DNA of 39,432 bases from Sphingopyxis sp. H050 (GCF_001468265.1 NZ_LNRZ01000016.1:1-39432), one strand, 5' to 3'. Positions 7,878 to 16,054 are shown, numbered from the stretch's first letter. Program-made: numbers and translations. Notes: generated from the sequence alone by a model not told the origin.

Positions 7878-8713
7878 TGACGGTGTTCGGCATTCTGAAT
7901 CTCACCGAGGACTCCTTCTTCGATGAGAGCCGGCGGCTAGACCCCGCCGGCGCTGTCACCGCGGCGATCGAAATGCTGCGAGTCGGATCAGACGTCGTGG
8001 ATGTCGGACCGGCCGCCAGCCATCCGGACGCGAGGCCTGTATCGCCGGCCGATGAGATCAGACGTATTGCGCCGCTCTTAGACGCCCTGTCCGATCAGAT
8101 GCACCGTGTTTCAATCGACAGCTTCCAACCGGAAACCCAGCGCTATGCGCTCAAGCGCGGCGTGGGCTACCTGAACGATATCCAAGGATTTCCTGACCCT
8201 GCGCTCTATCCCGATATTGCTGAGGCGGACTGCAGGCTGGTGGTTATGCACTCAGCGCAGCGGGATGGCATCGCCACCCGCACCGGTCACCTTCGACCCG
8301 AAGACGCGCTCGACGAGATTGTGCGGTTCTTCGAGGCGCGGGTTTCCGCCTTGCGACGGAGCGGGGTCGCTGCCGACCGGCTCATCCTCGATCCGGGGAT
8401 GGGATTTTTCTTGAGCCCCGCACCGGAAACATCGCTGCACGTGCTGTCGAACCTTCAAAAGCTGAAGTCGGCGTTGGGGCTTCCGCTATTGGTCTCGGTG
8501 TCGCGGAAATCCTTCTTGGGCGCCACCGTTGGCCTTCCTGTAAAGGATCTGGGTCCAGCGAGCCTTGCGGCGGAACTTCACGCGATCGGCAATGGCGCTG
8601 ACTACGTCCGCACCCACGCGCCTGGAGATCTGCGAAGCGCAATCACCTTCTCGGAAACCCTCGCGAAATTTCGCAGTCGCGACGCCAGAGACCGAGGGTT
8701 AGATCATGCCTAG
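7862..8713 (+). CDS. sul1: Sulfonamide-resistant dihydropteroate synthase Sul1 with attI1-derived start
   Basis: The protein matches Sul1 throughout, from VTVFGILNLTEDSFFDE to ARDRGLDHA. It replaces the chromosomal dihydropteroate synthase of folate synthesis and is insensitive to sulfonamides. The native Met1 is gone: an in-frame joint with attI1 supplies a new start ATG at 7862 and the residues MLRSR in front of VTVFG, giving 283 instead of 279 residues. These five residues are the start of the short peptide frame (ORF-11) known in attI1. GGAG at 7850-7853, 8 bp upstream, is its ribosome binding site. GTG at 7877 is an alternative start but lacks a good site. Transcription is expected from PcW directly. 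The added residues precede the first strand of the barrel and are likely tolerated. Confidence 0.96.
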   Translation: MLRSRVTVFGILNLTEDSFFDESRRLDPAGAVTAAIEMLRVGSDVVDVGPAASHPDARPVSPADEIRRIAPLLDALSDQMHRVSIDSFQPETQRYALKRGVGYLNDIQGFPDPALYPDIAEADCRLVVMHSAQRDGIATRTGHLRPEDALDEIVRFFEARVSALRRSGVAADRLILDPGMGFFLSPAPETSLHVLSNLQKLKSALGLPLLVSVSRKSFLGATVGLPVKDLGPASLAAELHAIGNGADYVRTHAPGDLRSAITFSETLAKFRSRDARDRGLDHA

Positions 8714-8840
8714 CATTCACCTTCCGGCCGCCCGCTAGCGGACCCTGGTCAGGTTCCGCGAAGGTGGGCGCAGACATGCTGGGCTCGTCAGGATCAAACT
8801 GCACTATGAGGCGGCGGTTCATACCGCGCCAGGGGAGCGA

Positions 8841-9341
8841 ATGGACAGCGAGGAGCCTCCGAACGTTCGGGTCGCCTGCTCGGGTGATATCGACGAGGTT
8901 GTGCGGCTGATGCACGACGCTGCGGCGTGGATGTCCGCCAAGGGAACGCCCGCCTGGGACGTCGCGCGGATCGACCGGACATTCGCGGAGACCTTCGTCC
9001 TGAGATCCGAGCTCCTAGTCGCGAGTTGCAGCGACGGCATCGTCGGCTGTTGCACCTTGTCGGCCGAGGATCCCGAGTTCTGGCCCGACGCCCTCAAGGG
9101 GGAGGCCGCATATCTGCACAAGCTCGCGGTGCGACGGACACATGCGGGCCGGGGTGTCAGCTCCGCGCTGATCGAGGCTTGCCGCCATGCCGCGCGAACG
9201 CAGGGGTGCGCCAAGCTGCGGCTCGACTGCCACCCGAACCTGCGTGGCCTATACGAGCGGCTCGGATTCACCCACGTCGACACTTTCAATCCCGGCTGGG
9301 ATCCAACCTTCATCGCAGAACGCCTAGAACTCGAAATCTAA
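8841..9341 (+). CDS. Orf5, GNAT-family acetyltransferase of the integron 3' conserved segment
   Basis: 166 residues starting MDSEEPPNVRVACSGD, the standard orf5 of class 1 integrons, 127 bp after sul1. It has a GNAT fold: the acetyl-CoA loop motif appears as RRTHAGRGVSSALIEAC (about residues 97-113) and the C-terminal strand as YERLGFTHVDTF. The substrate is unknown; no resistance role has been shown for orf5. Its position and sequence confirm that the 3' conserved segment is otherwise intact after the attI1-sul1 deletion. Confidence 0.93.
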   Translation: MDSEEPPNVRVACSGDIDEVVRLMHDAAAWMSAKGTPAWDVARIDRTFAETFVLRSELLVASCSDGIVGCCTLSAEDPEFWPDALKGEAAYLHKLAVRRTHAGRGVSSALIEACRHAARTQGCAKLRLDCHPNLRGLYERLGFTHVDTFNPGWDPTFIAERLELEI

Positions 9342-9555
9342 CGTCCGTTCGGGCATCGAGGTCCATGTCGGGGTGGGACGGGCCCGTGGCTTCAAGATCA
9401 CTTGCAGTCCGACCGCGATGTCTTGGTTGCGCGAGAGGTTGTCGATATCCTCCACTTCCATCATCAACCCTGGATAATGCCGCCGCCGTCATCGCCGCCG
9501 ACGCCCGTGCCGGGCTTTTCGGGCCTGTCAGGCTTGCTCGGCCTTCAGCCTGCCT
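9342..9555 (+). other. Remainder of the 3' conserved segment, no intact gene
   Basis: 214 bp after orf5 that look like the continuation of the integron 3' conserved segment toward orf6. No convincing complete gene is seen. It ends exactly at the GGGG of the transposon end at 9556. Confidence 0.5.
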
Positions 9556-9600
9556 GGGGTGACTACACGAAAGTGACGTATCTGCACGCTAAGGGCGAAC
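9556..9600 (+). repeat. Left terminal inverted repeat of the complete transposon
   Basis: Starts GGGGTGACTACACGAAAGTG; a 38-bp Tn3-type repeat ending TAAG, with similarity continuing to 45 bp. It matches the right end at 43 of 45 positions; the only difference is CT instead of GA next to the inner end. Confidence 0.95.
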
Positions 9601-9665
9601 AAATCCGGTACGATGCCAGCAGATGCTATTCGCAGGCTTTCCTGCCCCTTTTATGTGGTGCCGCC

Positions 9666-10451
9666 CTACGGGCGCCGATATGGGAGGGCGGCAATCCGAT
9701 TGACCAACGATCGAGGTAGAACCCTGCTCGCCAAATATGTGAGCTGGTTGCCCATCCCCGGTATGGCGAAGGATTGCCGATAAACCAGAGCGTGGACTGC
9801 ATGGGACGCGCACCGGTCAACGTCCATCAAACCCAACCTCCCCCACTTCAAATCGCTGAGGGCAGCCATGTCTGTGTCGATTCCACCGGGTGCAAAAGAC
9901 CCAACACTCACTCCCGTCCCGGCAAGCTCCACGGAAAGCGCTCGCATGAGGGTGCTCACATAGGCTTTCGACGCGCCGTAGACCGCTTGGAAGGGCACGG
10001 ATGTTTCGCCCGCCAGGCTCGACACGGCGATTACTGAGGATTCAAACGGCTGCTCCCTGAAAATCGCAATCAGGCGAGCCAGCAAATCCGTGAAACCGAG
10101 TATGTTTGTTTCAATTACCTCGGCATAAGTGTCGGCACGGCCTGCATCAAATGAACCAACGCTCGTCATTCCGGCAACCAACAAAGCGGCTGTTACTTGC
10201 AATTCTGCAACCTTAGCCGCGATTTTCTCCCTGCCCTCGATTTCACGTTGATCAGCCACTATAATCTCGCACGGCACATTGAACCGCTCGTCAATTTCGG
10301 TCTGTAGCTCCCGCAAGTTGTCGAGCCTTCGTCCAACAATCAGGGGCTTGGCCTGGTACGATGCCGCCAAGCGGAGGGCGGACGCTCTGCCCAAACCGGT
10401 CGAAGCCCCTGTGACCAGCACCCACGAGTTCTTGATCGCCAGCGGTTTCAC
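9666..10451 (-). CDS. Short-chain dehydrogenase/reductase, transposon passenger
   Basis: 261 residues of the classical SDR family. The NAD(P)-binding motif TGASTGLG is at about residues 14-21, followed by NILG, the catalytic Ser region VSSLAGE and the catalytic YGASK pair. An Arg/basic stretch after strand 2 (VGRRLDNLREL) hints at NADP(H) preference. The substrate cannot be told from sequence; the protein resembles the broad group of membrane-linked or fatty-acyl type SDRs, with a hydrophobic and basic C-terminus (LASRVLPRSLVNRIAALPYRR). Its start overlaps the stop of tnpR by 4 bp (10448-10451), so the two are translated together. It is the only cargo of the transposon and may be a selected metabolic or detoxification function. 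Confidence 0.9.
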   Translation of the reverse strand: MKPLAIKNSWVLVTGASTGLGRASALRLAASYQAKPLIVGRRLDNLRELQTEIDERFNVPCEIIVADQREIEGREKIAAKVAELQVTAALLVAGMTSVGSFDAGRADTYAEVIETNILGFTDLLARLIAIFREQPFESSVIAVSSLAGETSVPFQAVYGASKAYVSTLMRALSVELAGTGVSVGSFAPGGIDTDMAALSDLKWGRLGLMDVDRCASHAVHALVYRQSFAIPGMGNQLTYLASRVLPRSLVNRIAALPYRRP

Positions 10452-10999
10452 GCGTTTTCCAGAGCCTTGTATAGGGCGGTTTTGCCGATCTTGAGCCGGG
10501 CCGCCGCCTCACGAACAGTGAGGCCCGCTGCGATATGCGCCCGCGCTTTACGTAGTTTGTCGGGGGTAACGACAGGCCGGCGACCACCCTTGTTGCCCCG
10601 CTCGCGTGCGGCCTTGAGGCCGGCATGAGTGCGTTCACGGATCAGGTCACGCTCGAATTGGGCCAGCGAGCCGAAGATGTTGAACACCAGCATGCCGCCC
10701 GAAGTGGTGGTGTCGATATTCTCGGTGAGTGAGCGGAACCCGATGCCGCGCGCCGCAAGCTCGCCGACCTTCTCGATCAGGTGGCTCATCGAGCGGCCGA
10801 GGCGGTCGAGTTTCCAGACCACCAGCGTGTCGCCGGGGCGCAAATAGGCGAGCGCTTCGGTTAGGCCAGGCCGATCGGCTTTTGCCCCGGATGCGTGATC
10901 GTCGAATATACGGTCGCACCCGGCAGTGTTCAGCGCGTCAAGCTGGAGCGACAGCTTCTGGTCTGCGGTCGAGACGCGCGCATAGCCGATCAGCGCCAC
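10448..10999 (-). CDS. tnpR: Serine resolvase TnpR of the complete transposon
   Basis: Starting at the GTG at 10999 the protein has 183 residues, the normal size for Tn3-family resolvases; an in-frame ATG farther upstream would extend it by 27 residues into the res spacer and is less likely. The catalytic domain starts ALIGYARVSTADQ with the nucleophilic Ser, then VVWKLDRLGRSMSHL and the long E helix SLAQFERDLIRERTHAGL. The C-terminal HTH is LTVREAAARLKIGKTALYKAL. It resolves the cointegrate at the adjacent res site and probably represses both divergent promoters. It overlaps the SDR gene by 4 bp. Confidence 0.93.
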   Translation of the reverse strand: MALIGYARVSTADQKLSLQLDALNTAGCDRIFDDHASGAKADRPGLTEALAYLRPGDTLVVWKLDRLGRSMSHLIEKVGELAARGIGFRSLTENIDTTTSGGMLVFNIFGSLAQFERDLIRERTHAGLKAARERGNKGGRRPVVTPDKLRKARAHIAAGLTVREAAARLKIGKTALYKALENA

Positions 11000-11138
11000 A
11001 TGATGCCCGATCCTGTCCGTTTTCCCGTCATTATGCGATCTTGTCCGAATCGCCGTTACAGGTCCAGAGTTAACGGACATATTCCTGTTGGCCGCCAGAG
11101 GACCGTCTGACGGACACGCAAAGCGAAGGAGATGATGC
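11000..11138. promoter_or_regulatory. res site and divergent tnpR/tnpA promoters
   Basis: The spacer holds four TGTCCG half-sites: two forward at 11014-11019 and 11042-11047 and two reversed at 11074-11079 and 11111-11116. Such paired inverted motifs are typical of resolvase subsites. The tnpA side ends with GAAGGAG, 8 bp before a TTG start codon at 11139. Confidence 0.7.
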
Positions 11139-14096
11139 TTGGCGAGACGGCGACTGGTGAGCCTGGAAATCTGGGCGAGGCATTATGGCGCGCCGCTCGA
11201 TGAGCGCGAGATCGCGCGTCATTATACGCTGACCAGCGACGACCTGGAAATTGTCGGCCGCCGTCGCGGCGATGCCACCCGGCTCGGCTATGCGATGCTC
11301 ATGCTATATATGAGATGGCCTGGCCGTGCGCTGGAAGCGGGCGAAGTCCCGCCCGCTCCTGTGCTCGCCTATGTGGCGCAGCAACTCGGCGTCGCGCCGG
11401 CAGCCTTCGCGGATTATGCCCATCGGGACCAGACCCGTCGCGAGCATCTCGTCGAAATCCGACGATCGCACGGGTTCAGGATTTTTGACCGCAACGCTTT
11501 CCGTGAAGTTGTCGCCTTCTCGGTCCCAATCGCGCAGACCATCATACACCCCGGCCAGATGGCAGACGTCATCGTCGATGAACTCCGGCGCCTGCAGATC
11601 CTCCTGCCTTCTCCGTCGATTCTCGAAGCGGTGCTGCGGCGGGCGCGCCAGCAAGCCGAACAGCTTACCTATGAAGTGCTCACGAATGGCCTGCTGCCTG
11701 ACACCCTTCAGGGCCTGGACGATTTGCTGGCCCGACGACCGGGGCAGGTCGCGACATGGCTATCCTGGATGCGCAATGCGCCACAATCGCCGGCAGCGCG
11801 CAACATCCTGCGCCTGATCGAACGGCTCGCCTATATCCGCGCGCTGGGCCTCGATCGCGCCCGTGCCGACATGATCCCGGCTTTGACTTTTGACAGGCTG
11901 GCGGACGAAGGCAGCCGCATCACACCCCAGCACCTTGGCGAACTCAATGCCCTGCGCCGCCATGCGACGCTGGCGGCAACCGGCATCCGGCTTGAGGAAA
12001 GCCTGACCGACGCCACCCTGACGATGTTCGACAAGCTGTTGGGCAGCATGGCGCGCCGCGCCGAGAACCGGACCCGCGACAAAGCCCTCAAGACGGTGCG
12101 CGAGTTGCAAGGCCACCTCCGGACGCTCACGGGGTCTTGCCGCCTCCTCATCGACGCGCGCAGCAAGGGCGTGGATTCTCTGGCGCAGATCGAGGCGCTG
12201 GACTGGCAGCACTTCGCCGTGGCCGTCGAGCAGGCCGAAGTGCTCGGGCGACCGGAAACCGTCGATCGCACCGCCGAATTGATCGAGCGGCATCGGACGG
12301 TGAAGCTCTTTGTCGGCGCTTTTCTCAACGCCTTCGAGTTTCGCGGCGCCGGCGCGGTTCAGGGGCTCCTGTCAGCGCTGGCCATCATCGCGGAGCTATA
12401 TCGGACCGGCAAACGGCGCTTGCCTGATCGCGTGCCGCTACGCTTTGTGCCGCCCGCATGGCGCCCGTTCGTCCTGCGGGATGGCATCGTTGATCGTGCC
12501 GCTTATGAACTATGCGCCTTGTCGCAACTACGCGAGCGGTTGCGAGCCGGGGATATATGGGTCGCGGGAAGCCGGCAGTTTCGCGATTTCGACAGCTATC
12601 TCATACCGCCGGCGACCTTTGCGGCGCTGCGCGAGAAGGGGCCGTTGCCGCTCGCCATCGAAACGGATTTCGAGCGCCATATCGAGGAACGGCGCACCAG
12701 GCTCGACACGGCGATCGAGCAGGTAACGGTCCTTGCACGGCAAGGGGAGCTGCCCCAGGTTAAGCTTGACGAAAACGGTCTCATCATCTCGCCGCTGAAG
12801 GCGGCAACACCGCCCGCCACCGAGATTGCCCGTCGCGCCGCCTATGATCGACTGCCGCGCGTGAAGATCACCGATCTTCTGCTGGAGGTCGATGCCTGGA
12901 CCGGGTTCAGCGAATGCTTCATCCATCGTCGTTCGGGCCGGGAAGCCGACGATCGCAATGCGCTGCTCACGGTCATCCTCGCCGATGGCATCAATCTCGG
13001 CCTCACACGCATGGCGGAAACCTGCCGGGGCGCAAGTCTGCGTCAGCTCGCCCATCTTCACGACTGGCACATCAGCGAAGCCGCCTATGGCGAAGCGTTG
13101 GGAAGGCTGATCGACGCCCATCGCGCCATGCCGCTCGCCGCGCTGTGGGGAGACGGCACCACTTCGTCGAGCGACGGACAGCAATTTCATGCCGGGGGCC
13201 GTGGGGCCGCGATCGGCGACATCAACGCGCGCAGCGGCAACGAACCAGGCGTTGCCTTCTACACCCATGTCTCGGATCGATATGACCCCTTCGCAAGTCG
13301 GGTGATCGCGGCGACCGCTGGCGAAGCGCCCTATGTGCTGGATGGCTTGCTGTATCACCAGACCGGCCTGACGATCGAGGAGCACTACACCGATACGGGC
13401 GGGGCATCGGACCATGTGTTCGGCCTCATGCCCTTCTTCGGCTACCGCTTCGCGCCGCGCCTGCGCGACATCAAGGAGCGTCGTTTACACCTCCTTCCCG
13501 GCCAAGAATCCGGCCCCTTGCTTGCCGGCATGACGGCCGAACCGATCGCATTGGGTCATGTCGCGGCGCATTGGGACGAACTGCTGCGGTTCGCCACGTC
13601 GATCCGCACCGGCACCGTCACTGCTTCGGCAATGCTGCGCCGCTTGTCCGCCTATCCGCGACAGAACGGACTGGCCCTCGCACTACGCGAGCTGGGCCGC
13701 CTCGAACGCTCCATTTTCATGCTCGACTGGCTGCGCGACATCGACCTGCGCCGGCGCACCCAGGCGGGCCTCAACAAAGGCGAAGCCCGCAACGCGCTCG
13801 CCCGCGCGCTCTTCTTCAACCAGCTCGGCGAACTGCGCGATCGTCGGTTCGAGAACCAGACCTATCGCGCCTCCGGCCTCAACCTGCTCGTCGCCGCCAT
13901 CATCTTGTGGAACACTCGCTATCTCGAAATGGCGCTGGCGGACATCGGCACAGCCGACGAAATCGCACGCCACATCGCGCCATTGGGCTGGGAGCATATC
14001 TCGCTGACCGGTGACTATAGCTGGAATGTTGAAGATCAACCCGATCCGGACGCCTTGCGACCGCTGCGCGCCGTCAACTCCCTACTTGCCGCGTGA
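11139..14096 (+). CDS. tnpA: Tn3-family transposase TnpA of the complete transposon
   Basis: 985-residue transposase with a complete, family-spaced triad: Asp679 in SSSDGQ, Asp752 in HYTDTGG and Glu882 in LNKGEAR. The N-terminal region carries the DNA-binding domain of the family. A TTG start is used, chosen because GGAG lies 8 bp upstream; nearby ATG codons at 11132 and 11135 are in other frames. The stop is 12 bp before the 45-bp right end. It makes cointegrates that TnpR resolves. It is closest in style to the fragment at 2-1186 (shared TGGA-SDHVF and PRLRDI-RRL blocks) but is a different gene. The gene is intact. Confidence 0.95.
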   Translation: MARRRLVSLEIWARHYGAPLDEREIARHYTLTSDDLEIVGRRRGDATRLGYAMLMLYMRWPGRALEAGEVPPAPVLAYVAQQLGVAPAAFADYAHRDQTRREHLVEIRRSHGFRIFDRNAFREVVAFSVPIAQTIIHPGQMADVIVDELRRLQILLPSPSILEAVLRRARQQAEQLTYEVLTNGLLPDTLQGLDDLLARRPGQVATWLSWMRNAPQSPAARNILRLIERLAYIRALGLDRARADMIPALTFDRLADEGSRITPQHLGELNALRRHATLAATGIRLEESLTDATLTMFDKLLGSMARRAENRTRDKALKTVRELQGHLRTLTGSCRLLIDARSKGVDSLAQIEALDWQHFAVAVEQAEVLGRPETVDRTAELIERHRTVKLFVGAFLNAFEFRGAGAVQGLLSALAIIAELYRTGKRRLPDRVPLRFVPPAWRPFVLRDGIVDRAAYELCALSQLRERLRAGDIWVAGSRQFRDFDSYLIPPATFAALREKGPLPLAIETDFERHIEERRTRLDTAIEQVTVLARQGELPQVKLDENGLIISPLKAATPPATEIARRAAYDRLPRVKITDLLLEVDAWTGFSECFIHRRSGREADDRNALLTVILADGINLGLTRMAETCRGASLRQLAHLHDWHISEAAYGEALGRLIDAHRAMPLAALWGDGTTSSSDGQQFHAGGRGAAIGDINARSGNEPGVAFYTHVSDRYDPFASRVIAATAGEAPYVLDGLLYHQTGLTIEEHYTDTGGASDHVFGLMPFFGYRFAPRLRDIKERRLHLLPGQESGPLLAGMTAEPIALGHVAAHWDELLRFATSIRTGTVTASAMLRRLSAYPRQNGLALALRELGRLERSIFMLDWLRDIDLRRRTQAGLNKGEARNALARALFFNQLGELRDRRFENQTYRASGLNLLVAAIILWNTRYLEMALADIGTADEIARHIAPLGWEHISLTGDYSWNVEDQPDPDALRPLRAVNSLLAA

Positions 14097-14108
14097 CGTT
14101 CGCTATCC

Positions 14109-14153
14109 GTTCGCCCTTTCCGTGCAGATACGTCACTTTCGTGTAGTCACCCC
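14109..14153 (-). repeat. Right terminal inverted repeat of the complete transposon
   Basis: Inverted copy of the left end with 43 of 45 identical positions. Its outer bases GGGGTGA supply the stop codon of the truncated lipase-like gene on the minus strand. Confidence 0.95.
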
Positions 14154-14521
14154 AAGGCGTCCAGCGTTTGCTCTCCTATGCCCGGGGCATCGGTTAGCTC
14201 ACGGATATATCCGGGCGCAAATGTGTCATTCTGCTCCTTGTCCCCCTGCCCTTCGCGCCAGTCGTCAGTCCCGCGATATGCAACAACATACTGTCCATTT
14301 TTCTGAAATACCGTAGCCGAAAAGCCGCTATCCGGGTCGGTGTAACTACGAAGCAGATCAACCGACCAGCCCTCGAGTCCCGGAATCTGCTCGGTCGTTA
14401 ACGACTGCAGACCGGTATCGCTTCTCTGCCCGTCGAGGCTACGGCTAATTCCTTCTTTTCGATAGTAATAATAGGACTGAGCACTCAGTAAAACATACTC
14501 GCTCGCAGACGGTGCGGACAT
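14147..14521 (-). pseudogene. Lipase-like alpha/beta hydrolase, N-terminal fragment cut by a transposon end
   Basis: 124 residues starting MSAPSASEYVLLSAQ, with AGGA 8 bp upstream; a longer frame to 14563 has no good site. The AYRGTDDWREG motif at 81-91 is the oxyanion-loop region seen in class-3-type lipases and related proteins that are often exported by type I secretion. The catalytic GxSxG, the rest of the hydrolase and any calcium-binding repeats are missing because the transposon's right end replaces them; TGA of the repeat ends the frame. It lies 10 bp after a small membrane protein gene and beside HlyB/HlyD genes, so it may be the former substrate of that exporter. The stretch is much more AT-rich than its neighbours, suggesting a different origin. 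The hydrolase call rests on one motif region. Confidence 0.65.
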
Positions 14522-14573
14522 TTTATCCATCCTATACTGAAACGCATATCTCCAAATATGCATGCATGATAAA

Positions 14574-14822
14574 TCAGGTATTATTTCTCAGAATTTGACC
14601 AAATAAGTAAGAAATCCACGCTATGGCAGGCCAAATAACTATTGTTGTAAAAATAAACTTCGCACTTCCGCCGATAAAAAATAACATAGATAACAATATG
14701 CATATTAGGCAAATTATGCTACAGACTGCGATTCCAAATTTCTTAGAAATCAATGACGAAATTAGAGAAGCGATCGATATTACAATGCTATAAATCAATG
14801 CCTCACTGGTAAAATATATCAT
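14574..14822 (-). CDS. Small hydrophobic membrane protein, unknown
   Basis: 82 residues starting MIYFTSEALIYS, with GAGG 8 bp upstream; an earlier in-frame start (14852) has no such site. Three hydrophobic stretches are visible: about 8-27 (YSIVISIASLISSLI), 31-53 (FGIAVCSIICLICILLSMLFFIG) and 58-76 (FIFTTIVIWPAIAWISYLF). No family is recognised. It is strongly AT-rich compared with the rest of the window, like the truncated hydrolase gene 52 bp downstream, and both probably form one transcript. A role as a partner or immunity-type protein of the hydrolase is only a guess from position. Confidence 0.6.
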   Translation of the reverse strand: MIYFTSEALIYSIVISIASLISSLISKKFGIAVCSIICLICILLSMLFFIGGSAKFIFTTIVIWPAIAWISYLFGQILRNNT

Positions 14823-14852
14823 AATACTTACCTCGTGCCAATGGAGGTGCAA

Positions 14853-15385
14853 GAAACGCCTTCCTCCCTCTCACCAGAGCTGCCATTGAACCCTCCGCCA
14901 CAGCCGCAGAACGCGACAGGAGCCGGGCCCGGAATGGCTAATGCTCGCCAGGCTGCCATGCCGCCGACCCGTTCGCGGGTTGTGTATCGGCGTGTCGGAT
15001 TTACTTGCACGTCAACCGCCCCCGATCATTCATGCACAGCGCCTCGATCACCGGGCCTCACCCGGCGATAAGCGTGTGGAATCGGCCGAGATTCCCTACC
15101 CTCGACCGCACAGGAATGACATACGGCGCAGGTTATGCAACTGGATTTTGAGCTTGATTTTTGACGAATTTGTTTCCGAGACGAAAGCAAAGGCAGTATT
15201 AACCGCGTCGTACGGCGGATTTTCTGGGCTTTGCTTGCCCATCAACCGCGACCTGTCAGTACAACTGACGAATTAACATTCAATTTGGACCTTTTTCCTG
15301 CGACGCATGTTTGCGTTCACCGTCACGGCTGCCGTTGACAGCGCCGACGAAGCAGCTACCCAATCGATATCGGGCATGACCTCGA
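14853..15385. other. Long stretch without a convincing gene
   Basis: About 530 bp between the minus-strand membrane protein and the plus-strand acyltransferase gene. Short frames on both strands lack ribosome sites and protein-like composition. The area must hold the promoters of both divergent units; AT-rich stretches occur near 15150-15300, but no clear promoter boxes were assigned. Confidence 0.45.
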
Positions 15386-15430
15386 TTGGAGCGCATATCC
15401 CGAAAGTTTCAACAAGCCTTCAAGGAGATG

Positions 15431-16054
15431 ATGGTGGCCAAGAAAGAGGCGAATGGTTCGGCCAAAGCGAACGTGGAACAGCAGGCACCCGCCGCCGCAG
15501 AAGCGGCACCTCCGACCGAGATCAATCCCGAACTCGCCGCGAAGATCGCAGCCGTCCGCACGCATATCCGCGAGAGCTTCGGCAAGGTCGCGATGGCGAT
15601 GATGATGCTCCCGCGCTACCGCAGCCAGACACTCGCCGACCTGCAGCATCTAATCCTGGAACCGCTGATGCGCGACCGTGTCGCGATCGCCTATCCGGGC
15701 GGCGACAAGGCGGGTCAGCTCGCCGACATCGCGGGGCTCGCCATCTGGGCGAGCGTCAGCGAAGAGGTCGATGCGAAGATCCGCGAACAGGTGCAGGCAG
15801 GCACCTTCCCGATCCGCCTCAAGGCCGAGGACTGGAACAGCGGTGATATCAATTGGCTGCTCGACGTCATCGCGCCCGACCAGCGGACGACCGCCAACGT
15901 CATCGCCAATTTCAAACAGGTCGTGAAGGAAGGAAGTCTCCGCCTTCACCCGATCGTCACGCGCCTCGTCGATGCCGAGACGCTGCAGAAAATGGGAGCG
16001 GAGAAGATGGGCGCTCCCGCGAGTGCAGAGCGGGAGGAAGCCACGGTTAACTGA
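15431..16054 (+). CDS. HlyC-like toxin-activating lysine acyltransferase family protein
   Basis: 207 residues from the ATG just after AAGGAG (15422-15427); a GTG three bases later or a TTG at 15386 are alternative starts. HlyC-family enzymes move a fatty acyl chain from acyl carrier protein to lysines of RTX proteins in the cytoplasm. The family pattern is clear: FGKVAMAMM, then LADLQHLILEPL (about 68-79), IWASVSEEVDAKI, and the best conserved block AEDWNSGDINWLLDVIAPD (132-150) that aligns with AEDW-SGD-KW-IDWIAP of HlyC. The N-terminal 30 residues are Ala/Glu-rich linker. Where HlyC has the catalytic His in SPLHRKW, this protein has LPRYRSQ with Tyr63. It is convergent with hlyD and separated by a terminator. 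Its target may be the truncated hydrolase or a protein elsewhere. Confidence 0.8.
   Translation: MVAKKEANGSAKANVEQQAPAAAEAAPPTEINPELAAKIAAVRTHIRESFGKVAMAMMMLPRYRSQTLADLQHLILEPLMRDRVAIAYPGGDKAGQLADIAGLAIWASVSEEVDAKIREQVQAGTFPIRLKAEDWNSGDINWLLDVIAPDQRTTANVIANFKQVVKEGSLRLHPIVTRLVDAETLQKMGAEKMGAPASAEREEATVN

Larger units (their letters stand above)
6545..9555. mobile_element. Class 1 integron, cassette-less and truncated
   Basis: The segment runs from the 25-bp IRi through the 5' conserved segment with intI1, Pc and part of attI1, directly into sul1, orf5 and further 3' conserved segment. There is no gene cassette, no attC and no qacEdelta1. The tni genes and IRt are absent; the 3' side is cut at 9556 by the end of a Tn3-family transposon. 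It is therefore not mobile by itself, although it could move inside larger units. Confidence 0.92.
9556..14153. mobile_element. Complete Tn3-family transposon with SDR passenger gene
   Basis: A 4598-bp element with matching ends, a full tnpA, a divergent tnpR, a res spacer and one passenger gene. The order is left end, SDR (minus), tnpR (minus), res, tnpA (plus), right end. The 5-bp flanks TGCCT and AAGGC do not match, so the neighbours were changed after insertion: left is integron DNA, right a cut lipase-like gene. All parts needed for mobility appear intact. Confidence 0.92.

Noticed and set aside
12528..13415. Minus-strand open frame of 295 codons inside tnpA
   Set aside because: Antisense to the conserved catalytic region of the transposase and without homology.
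9551..14158. Search for a 5-bp target duplication around the complete transposon
   Set aside because: Flanks TGCCT and AAGGC are not direct repeats; therefore no simple insertion can be claimed.
14828..15071. Short overlapping frames on both strands between the membrane protein and the acyltransferase
   Set aside because: No ribosome sites, low-complexity translations and no resemblance to known proteins.
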